Shown here: piece after piece, positions 44,626 through 55,692 of the stretch
Layout of the letters: each line of letters starts with the position of its first letter
How positions within the stretch are numbered: the stretch's first letter is position 1
Assembly (NCBI GenBank): GCA_021234155.1
Contig: JAJEKV010000013.1
Span: forward strand, 13,305,877 to 13,369,876
Length of the DNA: 64,000 nt
Source: Isoetes taiwanensis
Taxonomy: Eukaryota; Streptophyta; Lycopodiopsida; Isoetales; Isoetaceae
Direction: 5' to 3'
Translations under genes and position numbers: made by a program
Notes under the pieces: generated by a model
What the model saw: the letters and a program-made list of their open reading frames with translations, nothing else
Database searches by the model: none
Told to the model about the DNA's origin: nothing

Positions 44626-45796
44626 CTAGTCCATGTCTTCCATGACAGGATTAGTCCATTGTAAGAGATCTGTAATCAAATCATAGCTAGAAACTGTAGC
44701 CGTGCATTGTGTTGTCCAATAAGAATATGACATATTTGATATATCTTCTTTTGAAGCACATGACTCATCATGTTGTACATGCTGCTGATCATATAACAAC
44801 GTCTTTGAGGAAATATACGACAATGATTCTGTATGTTGTGGAACATTATAAGAATATGACATATTCGATATACCTTCTTCTAAAGCACATGACTCATCAT
44901 GTTGTATATGTTGTTGATCATATAACAGTGTCTCTGAGGAAATATGTGACAATGATTCTGTATGTTGTGAAACATGATATGTATCAGAGTGGTCAGAATC
45001 AGACCACCAAGAGGAAAATGAAGGAGCTCTTGTATGATTATGCGTGCAATAATTTAGTATACTTGAGGCAAAAGAAGTTGCCCCATCTTGTGCTACACTT
45101 GCACTCTCTGATTTTGTGTTCTGTTTTGAATCAGACACCTTAATCTTGCCAATTTTTTGCACAATATGCATGCCCTTGCATTTGGTATTCCAGAAATTTT
45201 TTACATCATTATCTGTTCGGCCTGGTAGTTGTTTAGCAATGAAAGACCATCTGCAACACATGACAACACGTGAATGACATGCAGCATTTAACTTTTAAAG
45301 CATAATTGGATGCCTGATCATTTATAGCATGCATCGTTCACTTAACTCAAAACAAAAGAACATCCAAAACAAATGCACACAAAAGATGAAACTTAATCTC
45401 TAAATTTCAAAGGAATGCAAACCGGAATTGAGTAATACCTGTTACCAATGCGGGACTGCAAGCCCATAATGAGTTGTTGTTCTTCCACAGAAAATTTGAC
45501 TCGCTTCAAATTAGGCCTGAGATAATTGAGCCATCTAAGACGACAACTCTTGCCACAACGCTCTAACCCTGCTAAAATTGCACTTTTATGAATCAGACTA
45601 AGGGAAAAAAAAGGAAAAATCGTGGGGATTATTTAGAGAAGGCTAGATCATCACCAGCTTCGACGGATAGAAGGGTCCAAGACTTGATTCCATTTGCTTG
45701 GATATATTCTTTCAATCTAGCATCTTCATCTGGCGACCATAAACCTCTTCTAATCTTCCTAGAACCTGTGCAGCACTGACATGCCTTCGTACCCAT
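44626..45796 (-). CDS. R2R3-MYB transcription factor, copy B (intact)
   Basis: Exons 45796-45655 (142 nt), 45568-45439 (130 nt) and 45250-44626 (625 nt) join with GT/AG sites to 298 codons without interruption. The start MGTKAC matches copy A. R2 has '[17 protein letters not shown]' and '[14 protein letters not shown]'; R3 has '[10 protein letters not shown]' and '[20 protein letters not shown]'. The C-terminal region contains two related stretches of about 50 residues, each with 'LLYDQQH.QHDESCA' and 'ISNMSYSY', so exon 3 has an internal tandem duplication. The final '[13 protein letters not shown]' is an acidic, Trp-containing end that could act in activation. It should act in the nucleus on target promoters. 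Of the three copies it is the best candidate for function. Confidence 0.88.
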
Positions 45797-45830
45797 AAAC
45801 AACAATAAAATGTATGAAGAACTAGATTAT

Positions 45831-45849
45831 GGCTCGTTGTATTTGTACC
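45831..45849 (-). promoter_or_regulatory. Conserved block upstream of MYB B start
   Basis: 'ggctcgttgtatttgtacc' on the plus strand, at the same distance from the start codon as in copies A and C, with one substitution. Possibly a weak TATA-like element. Confidence 0.35.
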
Positions 45850-47270
45850 AAGAACTTGATAACGCAAGACATACTGTAGTTTTTCTTCATTATGTTTCTA
45901 TTTGATTTTATTTTATTCAGCACACCATGCATGTTTGTCCTTGAAATAACCTTCTATAATGTGAAACTTGGATCTTGCTCATTCTCCAAGTTTTTCTAGC
46001 CACATGTCATGACAACCAAAAAGTCGGACTTGAACAATTCAATGAGTTTTGAACAAGTTACTAGTAAATTTTGATTCTCGATTAGTGTGCCCTACATATA
46101 TTTTTTTGTACCAGCTAGAAGTTCCTATTATATTCATAAGACTTACAACTGTCCTTATTATCTTAAGTTGCTAAGGACAATATCTTCTTATATTGCTTGC
46201 ACATACAATGTACTTTATTTGGGATCTTGGCCTTCGAAGTGATACTGTAATTTTTCTAATTTTTCATCAATCACTTGATTTATTTTATTTTATCCTTTTC
46301 AATTTGGGGCATGTAAATTTAATAATATGTTGTCTCGCATGAACATAGACATTGTGACCCTTTTTTACATCCTCTATTGTGCATTGAAACTTGGATCTAC
46401 CTCCTTCAACATTTTTTTTTGGCATTTCTTTTAGCCATATGTCAACAAGCCAATCTTGTTCTATCTATTATATTGACTTGCACAATTCAACAATTCTAGA
46501 AAAATTTGTTCATAAATATCGACTTTGCCCAACACGTGTTGTCACTATGATAAGGCAATGGAATTTAACGTCGTTTATTGCATCTTTAAAGAAATAGAGC
46601 CTAGAAAATAACTGCACTGCTTTTGTTTCAAAGCAATGAGATTTTTGAAGCCTTTCTTTATTCTCTCTTTGGGTCGGCATAGATTAGCTACTTGCTAACC
46701 TTCATTATCCAGCGAAGAAGGTTTTGAAAAACTTTGATATTTCTTCCTGAAAGTAACAAGATTTTATGACTCTTTTTATTGCTTGTAGGATAGTATAGCG
46801 TAGTTATTTGCTATTAGACTCCATGCGAGAGCCATTGCATTGCTTGCTAGTATTGTGGAACATCACTACGTGTGACATGCATTTCAACATTAGGGTCTTT
46901 ATTCATAATATGCTTTCCTTCAGAGTCCATGCCTTGAGTCCATGGTAGAACTACAGTTCCCATAGTAAAGCAGGTTATGATAAGAACCCCTAATGCCATT
47001 GAATACAACAATGTCATGGCGAGATTTTTAGTATAATCTCACTTGATCCTGCTTCAAGTCGCTTCTTCAAAATGGTGTTTTAGAGGCCGGAGGTAGATAA
47101 TATATTTCCGATGGTGTTTGATGCATATTAAGCCTCACATGGAGCTCAAAATGATCCAACCAAGATTTTATCCATCAAAGCACAGCTGTATATCCAGTTC
47201 TATATGTAGTCAGTCTAATGAAATCATCGTGGTTAGTTTGGACTTAGTCTAGCCATTTTTCCATGTTATC
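45850..47270. other. Upstream region of MYB B and intergenic DNA
   Basis: The first 800 bases resemble the upstream region of copy A ('gtgaaacttggatcttgctc' at 45961, 'gcccaacacgtgttgt' at 46527). From about 46620 to 47270 no feature is recognised. Confidence 0.5.
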
Positions 47271-47273
47271 AAG

Positions 47274-47500
47274 ACACTTGGATCTGAAAGTCTTGAAATT
47301 CAAAAACTTATGAAAAAGTGTTACGGTGTTTGAACAAAATACTAGCTCGGGGGTGTGGTTCACGACCAACAAGTACTTTTTCCATGTCATCAAGACACTT
47401 GGATCTGAAACTCTTGAAATTCAAAGACTTATAAAAAAGTGTTATGGTATTTGAACAAATACTAGCTCGGGGATTGGTTCACGACCAACAAGTACTTTAA
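47274..47500. repeat. Tandem duplication of about 120 bp at the left LTR edge
   Basis: The phrases 'atcaagacacttggatctga', 'cttgaaattcaaa' and 'cacgaccaacaagtacttt' occur twice in order (from 47269 and 47388). The second copy runs into the left LTR of Ty3 element 3, so the duplication includes the LTR start. Confidence 0.85.
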
Positions 47501-47846
47501 ATGAAATCAATGACTCTTTAGAGCTTATGGCTGATAACAAGACCTGATATTAGCCAATCTGTCATATTCAAGGAATCAAAACCTGGTCTTTGGCTTGAAA
47601 GGACAAATGCCTAACCAAGACACTAACCTTAGACTTATAAAAAAAAGGCCATGCACCTTTCTAAAAAGGCAAAGGCTAAAAAAGGGAATTTACCTTTATG
47701 GATCTTTCAAGAGACTATAAAGAAGCACAAAGCTTGTTGGTCTTAGCGGGATAAAGATTTCCTGCTCCAGGATAAAGACTTCTTAGTGAATCCAGTTGGG
47801 TGGATCGAGCTTCTATTTTTAACTGGAATATCTCTTTAGTTGCTAT
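47440..47846 (+). repeat. Ty3 element 3, 5' LTR
   Basis: Starts with TGTTATGGTATTTGAAC and carries a tRNA-like stretch on the minus strand (47569-47628), as does the 3' copy. The end is approximate, since no CA end or primer-binding site was clear. Confidence 0.75.
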
Positions 47847-48244
47847 GGTCGCTAATCGCTTCAATATATCTGAAAGTGCCTATCTGAAGCTATGCACAAT
47901 GCTGGCTTTATGGCAGCTCAAATTGCTCTTCCTCATCCAGCCAGTCATGCCGACTACCAGAGGTAGTTAGAGCATCTAGCAATTGCCTATAATTTCCTGC
48001 CAGATCCCGCACAGATAAATACGGCCGTGAATGATTCTTTGTCGCCTCCACTACCAAGTAACCCTCTGCCTGAAATCCCCTCTCTACCTCCACTTCAAGA
48101 TTCTGATGTCTTCGCCAATGTTGAAAATAATCCCAAGAAAGATTGTGTAAGTGGCTCGAGAAAGTGGATATATGCCTTACTTCAAAGAGGGCTCTGGAGT
48201 GAAACCGATACAGGTTATCAGTTTGTTAGGAATTTGTAAGAAAT

Positions 48245-48890
48245 TCTTTGAGCGTGTCAAGGCAACTGAACAAGAAATGTTACAAGCCATGGATACTTAC
48301 CTTGATGATCAAGCGCAGGTTTGGTGGTAGGGAAGGAGACAGATGCAACCTCAGATTAATCTATGGTCTGAGTTCAAGCATACATTTGAAACAAATTATC
48401 TATCTGCCAACTATTATAGGATTCTATAGAAAGAATGGGATCAAGTCAAACAGGAATACGGTGAATCTTTAGCTGATTATAACATGAAATTTAATACTTT
48501 AGGATCCCAGGTTCGCAATCTCAGCGAGGCTGAACTTTTGCGAAAGTATGTCAATGGATTGCGAGAGGAAATCTTTGCAGAGCTGGATCTTTTAGAACCA
48601 GTGGATATGGCAGATGCGATTCAAAAAGCAGGAGCAGCTAAAAGGAAACTTAATCCTAAAACTAAAAGGTTCGTGATATGGGAAGGAGCACCTTCGAAAG
48701 AACAAAAAGAAGAGAGAAAAGTTTGAAAACAGAAGAGTAATAAGGGTAGAAGAGAATGAAATGAAAGGAAACCTCGACGGGGAACACGGTTTAATGGCCA
48801 AAAGAGGAGTAATAGGAATAAGCCCGAACAACAAGAGACTCCTAAGGGACCAAGAACTGGTTATTACATATGTGGTAGTCCACGTTATTA
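48245..48890 (+). pseudogene. Ty3 element 3 Gag
   Basis: The gag domain is readable across two frames: 'LQAMDTYLDDQAQVWW' near 48280 and, in 48484-48726, 'FNTLGSQVRNLSEAELLRKY' and 'VNGLREEIFAELDLLEP'. A basic stretch follows and then a damaged zinc knuckle near 48860-48900 ('YYICGSPRY' with a stop before the last cysteine). These are standard Gag features. Confidence 0.8.
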
Positions 48891-49059
48891 GACTAACTGC
48901 CCAAAGAACACAGTTGTTTCCAAAAAGCAGATAAGAAAAGTACAATAGCCATTGCATTGCTTGCTAGTATTGTGGAGCATGAGAAGAAACGGGACGTTTG
49001 AGAGCAGTGGCTTTAGAACAAGAAAAGGGCAGATTGTAAATCGCATATATGAAGACATT

Positions 49060-49600
49060 AAGTGCAACAACAGTTCCATCCTCATGGTTGTTTAAGCTCA
49101 AAGGCAAAACCACAGATAGAGAGATTGTTGTCCTGCTAGATGAAGGAGTGATTCATAATTTTTTCTCCATGGATGTAGTAAATGGCTTGAAGTTGTCAGT
49201 TTATGATTTGCAATCTTAGCTTTCTGTAGTACAAGGGCTCAAAGGGTCAGAAGGCCCGCTGTGACAAATTTATTATTGCGCCATTGCAAATAGAAGCTTA
49301 TGCTGAGCACAGGGCACTCTTAGTAGCTGATATGGGAACTGTGGATGTAATTCTCAGAATAGGATAGCGAACTCAATATGATGTCCAATCCAACTATCAT
49401 CAAAGGACTATTAAAATGTTTGTTGAAGGGCAGCCAATAGTTCTGAAAGTTGGCTATGTAAATGAATGTGATGTCGGGTCATATTTTATCTATTTGAGAG
49501 ACTCTGATCCTCCGTCTCAAATTCCTCCTGAACTATATGGCTTCTTTAGACAATTTGATGATTTTTTTAAAGATGATGAGACTTTGGATCTTTCTCCACC
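49060..49600 (+). pseudogene. Ty3 element 3 protease and linker
   Basis: Near 49130 the active-site region reads 'VVLLDEGVIHNFFS', where active enzymes have L-x-D-S-G-A-x-H-x-F-I; the Ser is replaced by Glu. The linker to reverse transcriptase (49416-49616) reads 'PPELYGFFRQFDDFF'. It continues after the small insertion at 49614 with 'LPEDHAIHLHPNAKP', a conserved pre-RT motif. Confidence 0.75.
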
Positions 49601-49613
49601 TCTTCCTGTCACA

Positions 49614-49735
49614 TTTAAGGGTCTGGACGGGACTCGAACCCACTACCTCTAGAGTGGTAGCCGTGCAGCCTAACCGAAAAGGCCACGATGATTTGGACGA
49701 AACCAAATCACACGCTCCAGACCTGATATTTAATC
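49614..49735 (-). mobile_element. tRNA-like short insertion (SINE- or MITE-like)
   Basis: A 122-bp insertion interrupts the reverse transcriptase linker of Ty3 element 3 and is flanked by the 6-bp direct repeat GTCACA (49608-49613, 49736-49741). Removing it and one repeat makes the host frame continuous. On the minus strand it has a B-box-like 'GGTTCGAGTCC' and an A-box-like 'TGGCCTTTTCGGTTAGGC'. The outer ends pair as GTCTGGA and TCCAGAC like a tRNA acceptor stem. An extra perfect hairpin (GATTTGG/CCAAATC) lies between acceptor and D arm, so it is not a normal tRNA. A tRNA-derived SINE fits best; a MITE with short inverted ends is the alternative. Confidence 0.65.
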
Positions 49736-49744
49736 GTCACACTT

Positions 49745-50460
49745 CCTGAAGACCATGCTATTCATTTACACCCAAATGCAAAGCCCTTGTTGGAGCTGAA
49801 AAAACAAATAAGTGAGATGTTAAAATGGCAATTGATTCAACCAAGCAGTTCTCCTTTTGGAGCTCCTGTTATTCTAAAGAAGGTTAAGGGATATTAACAA
49901 ATTGACAATCAAAGATAAATTCTCAGTTCCTAGAGAAGATGATTTGTTTAATGAACTTCGAGGCGCCTACATATTTAGCAAGATAGACCTTAAGTCAGGC
50001 TAACATCAAATGAGAATTAAGGAGTCAGATATTGAGAAAACAGCTTTCAGAACCACTTTTGGACATTACGAATTCAGCGTGATGCCATTTGGACTTACTA
50101 ATGCACACGCAACTCTTTGTCGATTGATGGAAAGAGTTTTGGCATATGTGTTGGGAAAAATGTGTCGTCATGTTCTTTGATGATATTCTTGTCTATAGTA
50201 GATCCAATAGAGGAGCATAAGAAACACCTTCAGTAAGTCTTTGATCTTCTCAGACAAAATCAGTTATTGATTGATGAACGCAAAAGTCGTTTCTTTATGC
50301 AAGATGTTGGATATCTTGGGTATGTCGTATCCAAAGATGAGATTAGAATGGATCTAGATAAGGTGAAGGATATTCTTGACTGGTTCCGACCTAATAATAT
50401 CAAAGAATTACGGTCTTTGTATAATTGTGCAGCTATTACTGCCGATTCGTGAAGGATTTT
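49745..50460 (+). pseudogene. Ty3 element 3 reverse transcriptase
   Basis: Blocks are '[10 protein letters not shown]' near 49855, '[20 protein letters not shown]' near 49940, '[20 protein letters not shown]' near 50050, and the catalytic 'FFDDILVYS' near 50175 in a shifted frame with both aspartates present. The thumb region continues in 50267-50452 ('EIRMDLDKVKDILDW'). Frame changes and stops make it inactive. Confidence 0.9.
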
Positions 50461-50594
50461 GCGAAGATAACACTTCCGGTGATTAAGTTTTTGAAAAAGG
50501 ATATACCATTTCAATGGAATGCGGATGCAAAAAAAGCTTTTCAGGATCTTAAGCATAAGATGGCAACTGTACCTGTATTAGCTCTACCCGATTG

Positions 50595-50960
50595 AAACAA
50601 ACCATTTATAGTGTGTTCAGATGCAAGCGGTAGTGCTATTGGAGTAGTGCTTATGCAAGATGGTCATCCATTAGTTTACACTAGTCGTATGCTAAAGCTC
50701 TCTGAACAAGGATACAGTACTTACGAGAAATAGTTGATTGCTTTAGTACATGCGCAAAAGAAATGGAGACATTACTTGATGGAGACTAAATTCACAGCCC
50801 ATTTGATCAGTAAAGCTTGAGGCATATTCAAACTCAAGATATAATAAATGCATGCCAGTTGAAACTCATTGATACTATAAAATAATTTGATGGCATGCAG
50901 CTAGAGTATAAATCAGGAAAAGAAAATAAGGTTGCTGATGCTTTAAGTAGGGTTTTTACA
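50595..50960 (+). pseudogene. Ty3 element 3 RNase H
   Basis: 'IVCSDASGSAIGVVLMQDG' holds the first catalytic aspartate, 'GYSTYEK' precedes a stop in the Glu helix, and 'HAQKKWRHYLMETKF' follows. The domain closes with 'YKSGKENKVADALSR' near 50915, the usual junction. Confidence 0.85.
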
Positions 50961-51129
50961 TATGCAATATCTATTACTAGAATCATTGATTTGAACTCAA
51001 TGATGTTGGATTATAGGAATGATTCTTCTTTTGCAGTACCATTCCATCAATTAGAAAAAGAAGACTGAGATCCTCTTGGAGAATACAGGTTGCACAATGG
51101 TTCCCTTTTGTATCGAAATCGCTTATGTG

Positions 51130-51760
51130 TTATACAGGTATACCGGCAGAAAATGTTGCAAGAATGTAATGAACCTCCTTATTCTGGGCATCGAGGAGTT
51201 CAAGCTGCACTTGCTACTGTCAAAAGGCGATTCTATTGGCCTAAACTGAAAAGGGATGTTAGTAGATAAATAGAAGCTTGTACAGTTTGTCAGCAGGTTA
51301 AAGCTTCAATTCCAGAAGCACCCTAGAAGAACATTACTATGGATTTCATCCAGAGATTCCCAAATTCTTCGCATAAGAACAATCAGATATGGATAGTAGT
51401 AGATAGACTGTCTAAACAAGCTCATTTCATTCCTTGTAAGTCCACCATGACAGCTCCTAAAGTGAGCAAAACCATTTTTAAGGAGATATTTAGGATACAT
51501 GGATTGCCTGATGCAATTATCACAGATAGGGATCTAATATTCTGCAGCAAATTTTGGTCAGGATTTATGAAGAATTTGGATACCACTTTGAAGTTTTCTA
51601 CTGCCTATCGTCCTCAAACAGATGGCCAAACAGAAGTTGTTAACAGAACTATTGAAGATATGTTACGGGCTTATGTAGCAAAAAGGAAAACTCAGTGTGA
51701 AGATTATCTATATATCCTAGAATTTGCATTAACAACAATGTTCATTCAGTAACACAAAAA
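51130..51760 (+). pseudogene. Ty3 element 3 integrase
   Basis: The zinc-binding part is near 51180-51300 ('GHRGVQAAL', 'CTVCQQVKAS'). The core in 51339-51752 contains the D-D-E set in 'ITMDFIQ', 'AIITDRDLIF' and 'DGQTEVVNRT'. A stop lies in the zinc domain, another just before the core, and the core ends at 51752 by frame change. The rest of the C-terminal fold is in 51866-52096 ('YYGPFQIEDRIGENTYCRLP'). Confidence 0.9.
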
Positions 51761-52095
51761 ACTCCATTTGAAATTATCTACTGACGTGCATTAGATTCAC
51801 CCACTACAAAGATTGAAGGTGAAGTTCTTGCTTCAAATGAAGCCACTCATGATTTTACTGAAGTTTTGAAAGGAGTCCAAGCTCACGTTCTCAAGGCATT
51901 GGCACCCAGGTACTATGGACCATTTCAAATTGAAGATAGAATAGGTGAGAACACTTATTGCCGACTTCCTTATGGAAAATGCACTAATCTTCATCCAGTA
52001 TTTAATGTTGTGGTACTAAAGCCCTTCAAGGGTGGTGAAATTTCTCTTGAAGTTTTGCAGAAAATGGACTATGCAAATCTTCTATCATTAAAATG

Positions 52096-52282
52096 AATGA
52101 GGAGATACTAGGACCTGAGAAGATCCTTACACATCAGGACAAGGAGACATGCAGATCTTCTTATCGAAGATATCTAGTAAAGTTTAAATTTCATCCACCT
52201 TGCAGTGTGGTATTCCAAGGACCAACTCAAGGAGTATCAGGCACTTGTGGATGAGTATGAACAAACTCTAGGGCATGATTAA
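52096..52282 (+). pseudogene. Ty3 element 3 chromodomain
   Basis: After the integrase tail the sequence reads 'PEKILTHQDKE', 'RRYLVKFKFHPP' and then, one frame over, 'KDQLKEYQALVDEYEQTL'. The Y-L-V-K-F-K strand and the following helix are those of a chromodomain, which places the element among chromoviruses. Confidence 0.75.
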
Positions 52283-52409
52283 ATTAAAGTTATTTCAATT
52301 ATCTGACAATTAACTTGCTGCAACAAATATTATTTGTCTGGCCATGACAATCAAAGGAATTCCAGCATGGAATATCTAAAGATTGATACACGTTGGTCGG
52401 GCTTAATTG

Positions 52410-52550
52410 CCTAAGGCTCAAACATCTCTAAACGAGTTGAGCTCAAAGACCTCAGATTGACATGAGGCCATCTCTAAATGAATTGAGATGAAAGTCCTCG
52501 ATTGATTTGAGGCCATCTCTAAACGAATTGAGATGAACAATTTTTCTTCC
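52410..52550. repeat. Short tandem repeats, about 56-bp unit
   Basis: The phrase 'catctctaaa.ga.ttgag' occurs three times between 52410 and 52550 in the untranslated region before the 3' LTR. Confidence 0.8.
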
Positions 52551-52590
52551 TATGATTGAATAGGACGTTCAATATTGGAATGGGAAGGAT

Positions 52591-53125
52591 TGTAACGGTA
52601 TTTGAACTAAATATATGGTATTTGGACAAAATAATAGCTCGAGGGAGTGGTTCATGACCAACAAGTACTTTAAATGAAATCAATGGCTCTTTAAAGCTTA
52701 TGGCTTATAATGGGGCCTAATATCAGCTAATCCGTCCTTGTCATGACAAGGAATCAAATCCTGGTCTCTGGCTTGAAAGACCAAGTGCTTAACCATGACA
52801 CTAACCTTAGACTTATAAGAGAAAGGCTATGAGCATTTTTAAAAAGGCAAAGACCAAAAAGGGAATTTACCTTTAAGGACCTTTCAAGAGACTAGAAAAG
52901 AGCACATATAGATGGATGAGGAATGAAGACACATCACCATAGCCCTACTTCTCTTCCTCTCTTGATTTTCCCTTCTGCTTCCAATTCTTCATAGCCAAGC
53001 TTGTTAGTCTAAGCGGGATAAAGATTTCCTGCTCCAGGATAGAGACTTTCTGGTGAATCTGATTGGGTGGATCGAGCTTCTCCTTCTAACTGAATTATCT
53101 CTTTAGTTTCTTTGGTTTTTACAGG
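52591..53125 (+). repeat. Ty3 element 3, 3' LTR
   Basis: Starts with TGTAACGGTATTTGAAC and matches the 5' LTR in order. It contains the same tRNA-like stretch on the minus strand at 52748-52806. A stretch of about 120 bases around 52900-53010 is absent from the 5' copy. Confidence 0.75.
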
Positions 53126-54390
53126 TGATCTAGAAGAGATCATAACAAAAAGATCTTGAAGTCCATTTGTGTTATTGGGGCAGATAAAGACCCAGAGTCA
53201 TCTCACGCATCTCCAGAAAAGTGAACAACATCCAAAGTATCAGCTACCATGGTTCTAACATTTTATACCTTCTCATCCAAAGTATCAGCTACCAAAAAAA
53301 GAACTTGCTCTCTACTCCAACCCCCATCATCATAGTGTACTTCCACATATCCACTTGAAAGAGGGTCTTGTATCAGAATTACTTGGACTGGCATCTTCAG
53401 AAAAGATAGGGTTGAGATGACGTACAGTCTGGACTACTTCCCTCTTGACTTCAAAAGTTTGTCTCTCTCTTCATGGACCCACAGGGACGGAGTTGGTGGT
53501 CCGGCATCCATAGCATAAAGAGTTAAAGTAATTGAATATCTTCTTCTCCCACATTCCTTTCATTCCCTCTCATTCTAGATTTGTTCATAACCTAGCTAGT
53601 TTGGTTCCAGATCTGTCTTGCATACAATTAGTTACCTGCAGTATGCTAGAGCTGCTATGCTTTGGTATCCCGACAGGGTAACAAAGAAACAACGTCTTCG
53701 TTGGCGCAGGACAAAGAACACATTAGCTAAGCTAAGCTCATGCCTCATGCATGTTGATTGCTACAGCTCATACATACTCTATCAGCTTGCTTCTTATTCT
53801 TCTTCCTCTCATTAATGTTAACGAAATGACAGGATGTGTGTTAAACTTCAGACCTGTTCTACGTCTTCTAGCCTCTAGATTGCAAGTCCCCATGAAGGGA
53901 AGAAAAATGGCAATCGAGATATTACTTCAAGACATTCTTGGCAGTGTCACTTTCTATATGACGCATCATTGCTCAGGAAGCAGCAGTTGGGTGATTTCGG
54001 TTGCATTGCAGCCTGGTTCCACAGACCCGACTCTACCATTGTTTTTTTCTCCCGCTCTCGTTGGCCCACCTAGCACTACATACAGGGGGCGCATTGGAAT
54101 CAATGGCATCACACACAGCAGAAAGAATGGATCCCACCACGCATATTGAGACAAATGGATTACCAAATCCACTCTGCGCATCATACGACTCTCTAGCCTA
54201 CCCCTATGTTGATATGTAGGACCTCTTTCCCATTTGTTTTCTTCCCTCGTCCCATTCATAGTATGCCTATGATATGAAGGGTACTAATGGTCCTCGAACG
54301 TCCTGCTGCTACAGCCCATGTTATTTGGTGTCGTCTCAATCGTATCCAACAAATCAAAGAATAATCCTCATTGCCCTCTTAATCAAATGC
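53126..54390. other. Intergenic, nothing recognised
   Basis: Short frames at 53618, 53751 and 53966 overlap on both strands and have no recognisable content. A 21-bp phrase starting 'catccaaagtatcagctacc' occurs twice near 53229 and 53276. Confidence 0.3.
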
Positions 54391-54769
54391 TCACAAAAAA
54401 CTTGTGATTTTGGAGTTCCAATTTATAGTCCCATGGTTTAATTTTTCTTTTTGCCATCGTTTTGCCACATTTATGCCTTTATGAATAAGAAAGAACAAGG
54501 ACTTGGTTGTCCTTGTGAATAAATAGTATCGTTCATCATTGTTGTTGGGCATGCAGACCATGTTCAATGTATTCATCTATTAGGTTAGATCATTCTAAAG
54601 AGGGAAGAGACCATGTCTTGTAAAGGATATAGTTATTTATGAAAATGGGACACTCATCTTATATGAAGGCATACTTGCATGTGACTATGCAGTCTTATTC
54701 TTCACATGGATTGGAAAACCTTAGCTACAAGATTTTGAATTGTTCAAATCCATATTTTCCATGACAAAA
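54391..54769 (-). other. 3' flank of MYB C
   Basis: Similar to the flank of MYB B ('acttgtgattttggagttcc', 'ggacttg.ttgtc', 'cattgttgttgg.cat') and marks the left limit of the third MYB block. Confidence 0.65.
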
Positions 54770-54891
54770 TCAGTCCATTGCAATAGATATTCAATCAAAT
54801 CATAGCCAGAAACTGAAGTCACACCTTGCGTGGTTCAGTAAGAAGATGAAATATATGATAAGTCTTTTTCTGATCCTTGGAAGAAGAGAGA

Positions 54892-54928
54892 GGGGTAGCC
54901 GACCATAGGAACAATATCGGACTACCCC
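54892..54928. repeat. Inverted repeat near left end of recombinase element
   Basis: Arms GGGGTAGCCGA and TCGGACTACCCC around a 14-base loop, 10-20 bases from the left junction with MYB C. It could be a terminal structure of the element. Confidence 0.7.
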
Positions 54929-55361
54929 ATAAAAAGAAAATGTGCCAAGGCAATATAGAAGGGCAATGGCGACAACTTCTCATCGGGATAAAAAACCCCG
55001 CCCTTTCGGGTTTTCGAGGAAAACCCTAATGAGAAATGGTCGCCACCAACCTCGAATGTGTTGCCTGGAGAACAGAGAGAAACCGGACGAGAGCGAAGGC
55101 AAACATAGAGCACGACCCCAAACAACGGCGAAAAAATCCCGAATGTAACGAAGAGGATGACGAACGGAAATACAGCAGAACCCAAACAGACGGCGGAATA
55201 CAACGAAATCCTGCAATACCAAAAAACTCCCAAAAAAAACACCCGTAAATGGTTAGAGAAACAAACAGGCATAGCCATAAAAAGAATCTGCATCAAGAAG
55301 GCCCGAAGATATGAGGAATAAAAATAGGTAAAAAAAGAGTATAACAGAAAAAGATAGAGAT

Positions 55362-55528
55362 AGCATCACCCATAGGGTGGAAAAAACATCACCCAGCAGG
55401 TGGAAAATCATTATATAAAAGTATGCATCACCCCCAAGGTGGAAATAAACAGCATCACCCGCAGGTGGAGAATAACGCAGAAGGATGCCAAGGAAACAGC
55501 AACATGGAAAAGCCACACCCACAGGTGG
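55362..55528. repeat. Five short hairpin repeats, 'catcaccc..aggtgg'
   Basis: Near-identical 17-18 base units at 55362, 55387, 55424, 55452 and 55511. Each has CACC and GGTGG arms around a few variable bases and is followed by 'a(a/g)aa'. Spacing is irregular (25-59 bases). They lie downstream of the recombinase on its own strand. Confidence 0.85.
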
Positions 55529-55692
55529 AGAACAACAAAGAGTGTATGAACCACTAAAATACAAATGAAAAAGACTCACACGCCCACGCAACAGGGCGGG
55601 ACGGGAGGGAAGCTATGAGAAAGAAGAAATGCTGTTGTGAGAAGACGCCGATAACCGACCTGAAAACGGAAATGACCTAATATAGGCGCTCG

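Larger units (their letters stand above)
47440..53125 (+). mobile_element. Ty3 chromovirus 3 with both LTRs
   Basis: Left LTR (47440 to about 47846) and right LTR (52591 to about 53125) share 'ggtatttgaac', 'caacaagtactttaaatgaa', 'gggaatttaccttta', 'gcgggataaagatttcctgc' and 'ctctttagtt'. Both start with TGT. Between them, on the plus strand, come Gag (48245-48890), protease (49060-49420), reverse transcriptase (49540-50460), RNase H (50595-50960), integrase (51130-51760) and a chromodomain-like end (52096-52280). Stops and frame changes are scattered, so it is dead. The right LTR has about 120 bp not found in the left one (around 52900-53010). Confidence 0.9.

Noticed and set aside
44709-45143. 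144-codon plus-strand frame
   Set aside because: It is the antisense shadow of MYB B exon 3; its repeats mirror the MYB C-terminal duplication.
49621-49727. A normal tRNA gene on the minus strand
   Set aside because: B box and acceptor-like ends are present, but an extra hairpin lies between acceptor and D arm, there is no convincing seven-base anticodon loop, and the sequence is an insertion with target duplication.
53751-54259. Overlapping frames of 97-132 codons
   Set aside because: No recognisable domain, splice sites or conservation; the plus and minus frames shadow each other.
55036-55248. Open frames on both strands between the recombinase and the left end of its element
   Set aside because: Frames overlap on opposite strands, have low-complexity basic composition and no motif. 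The GC-rich composition alone creates open frames here.
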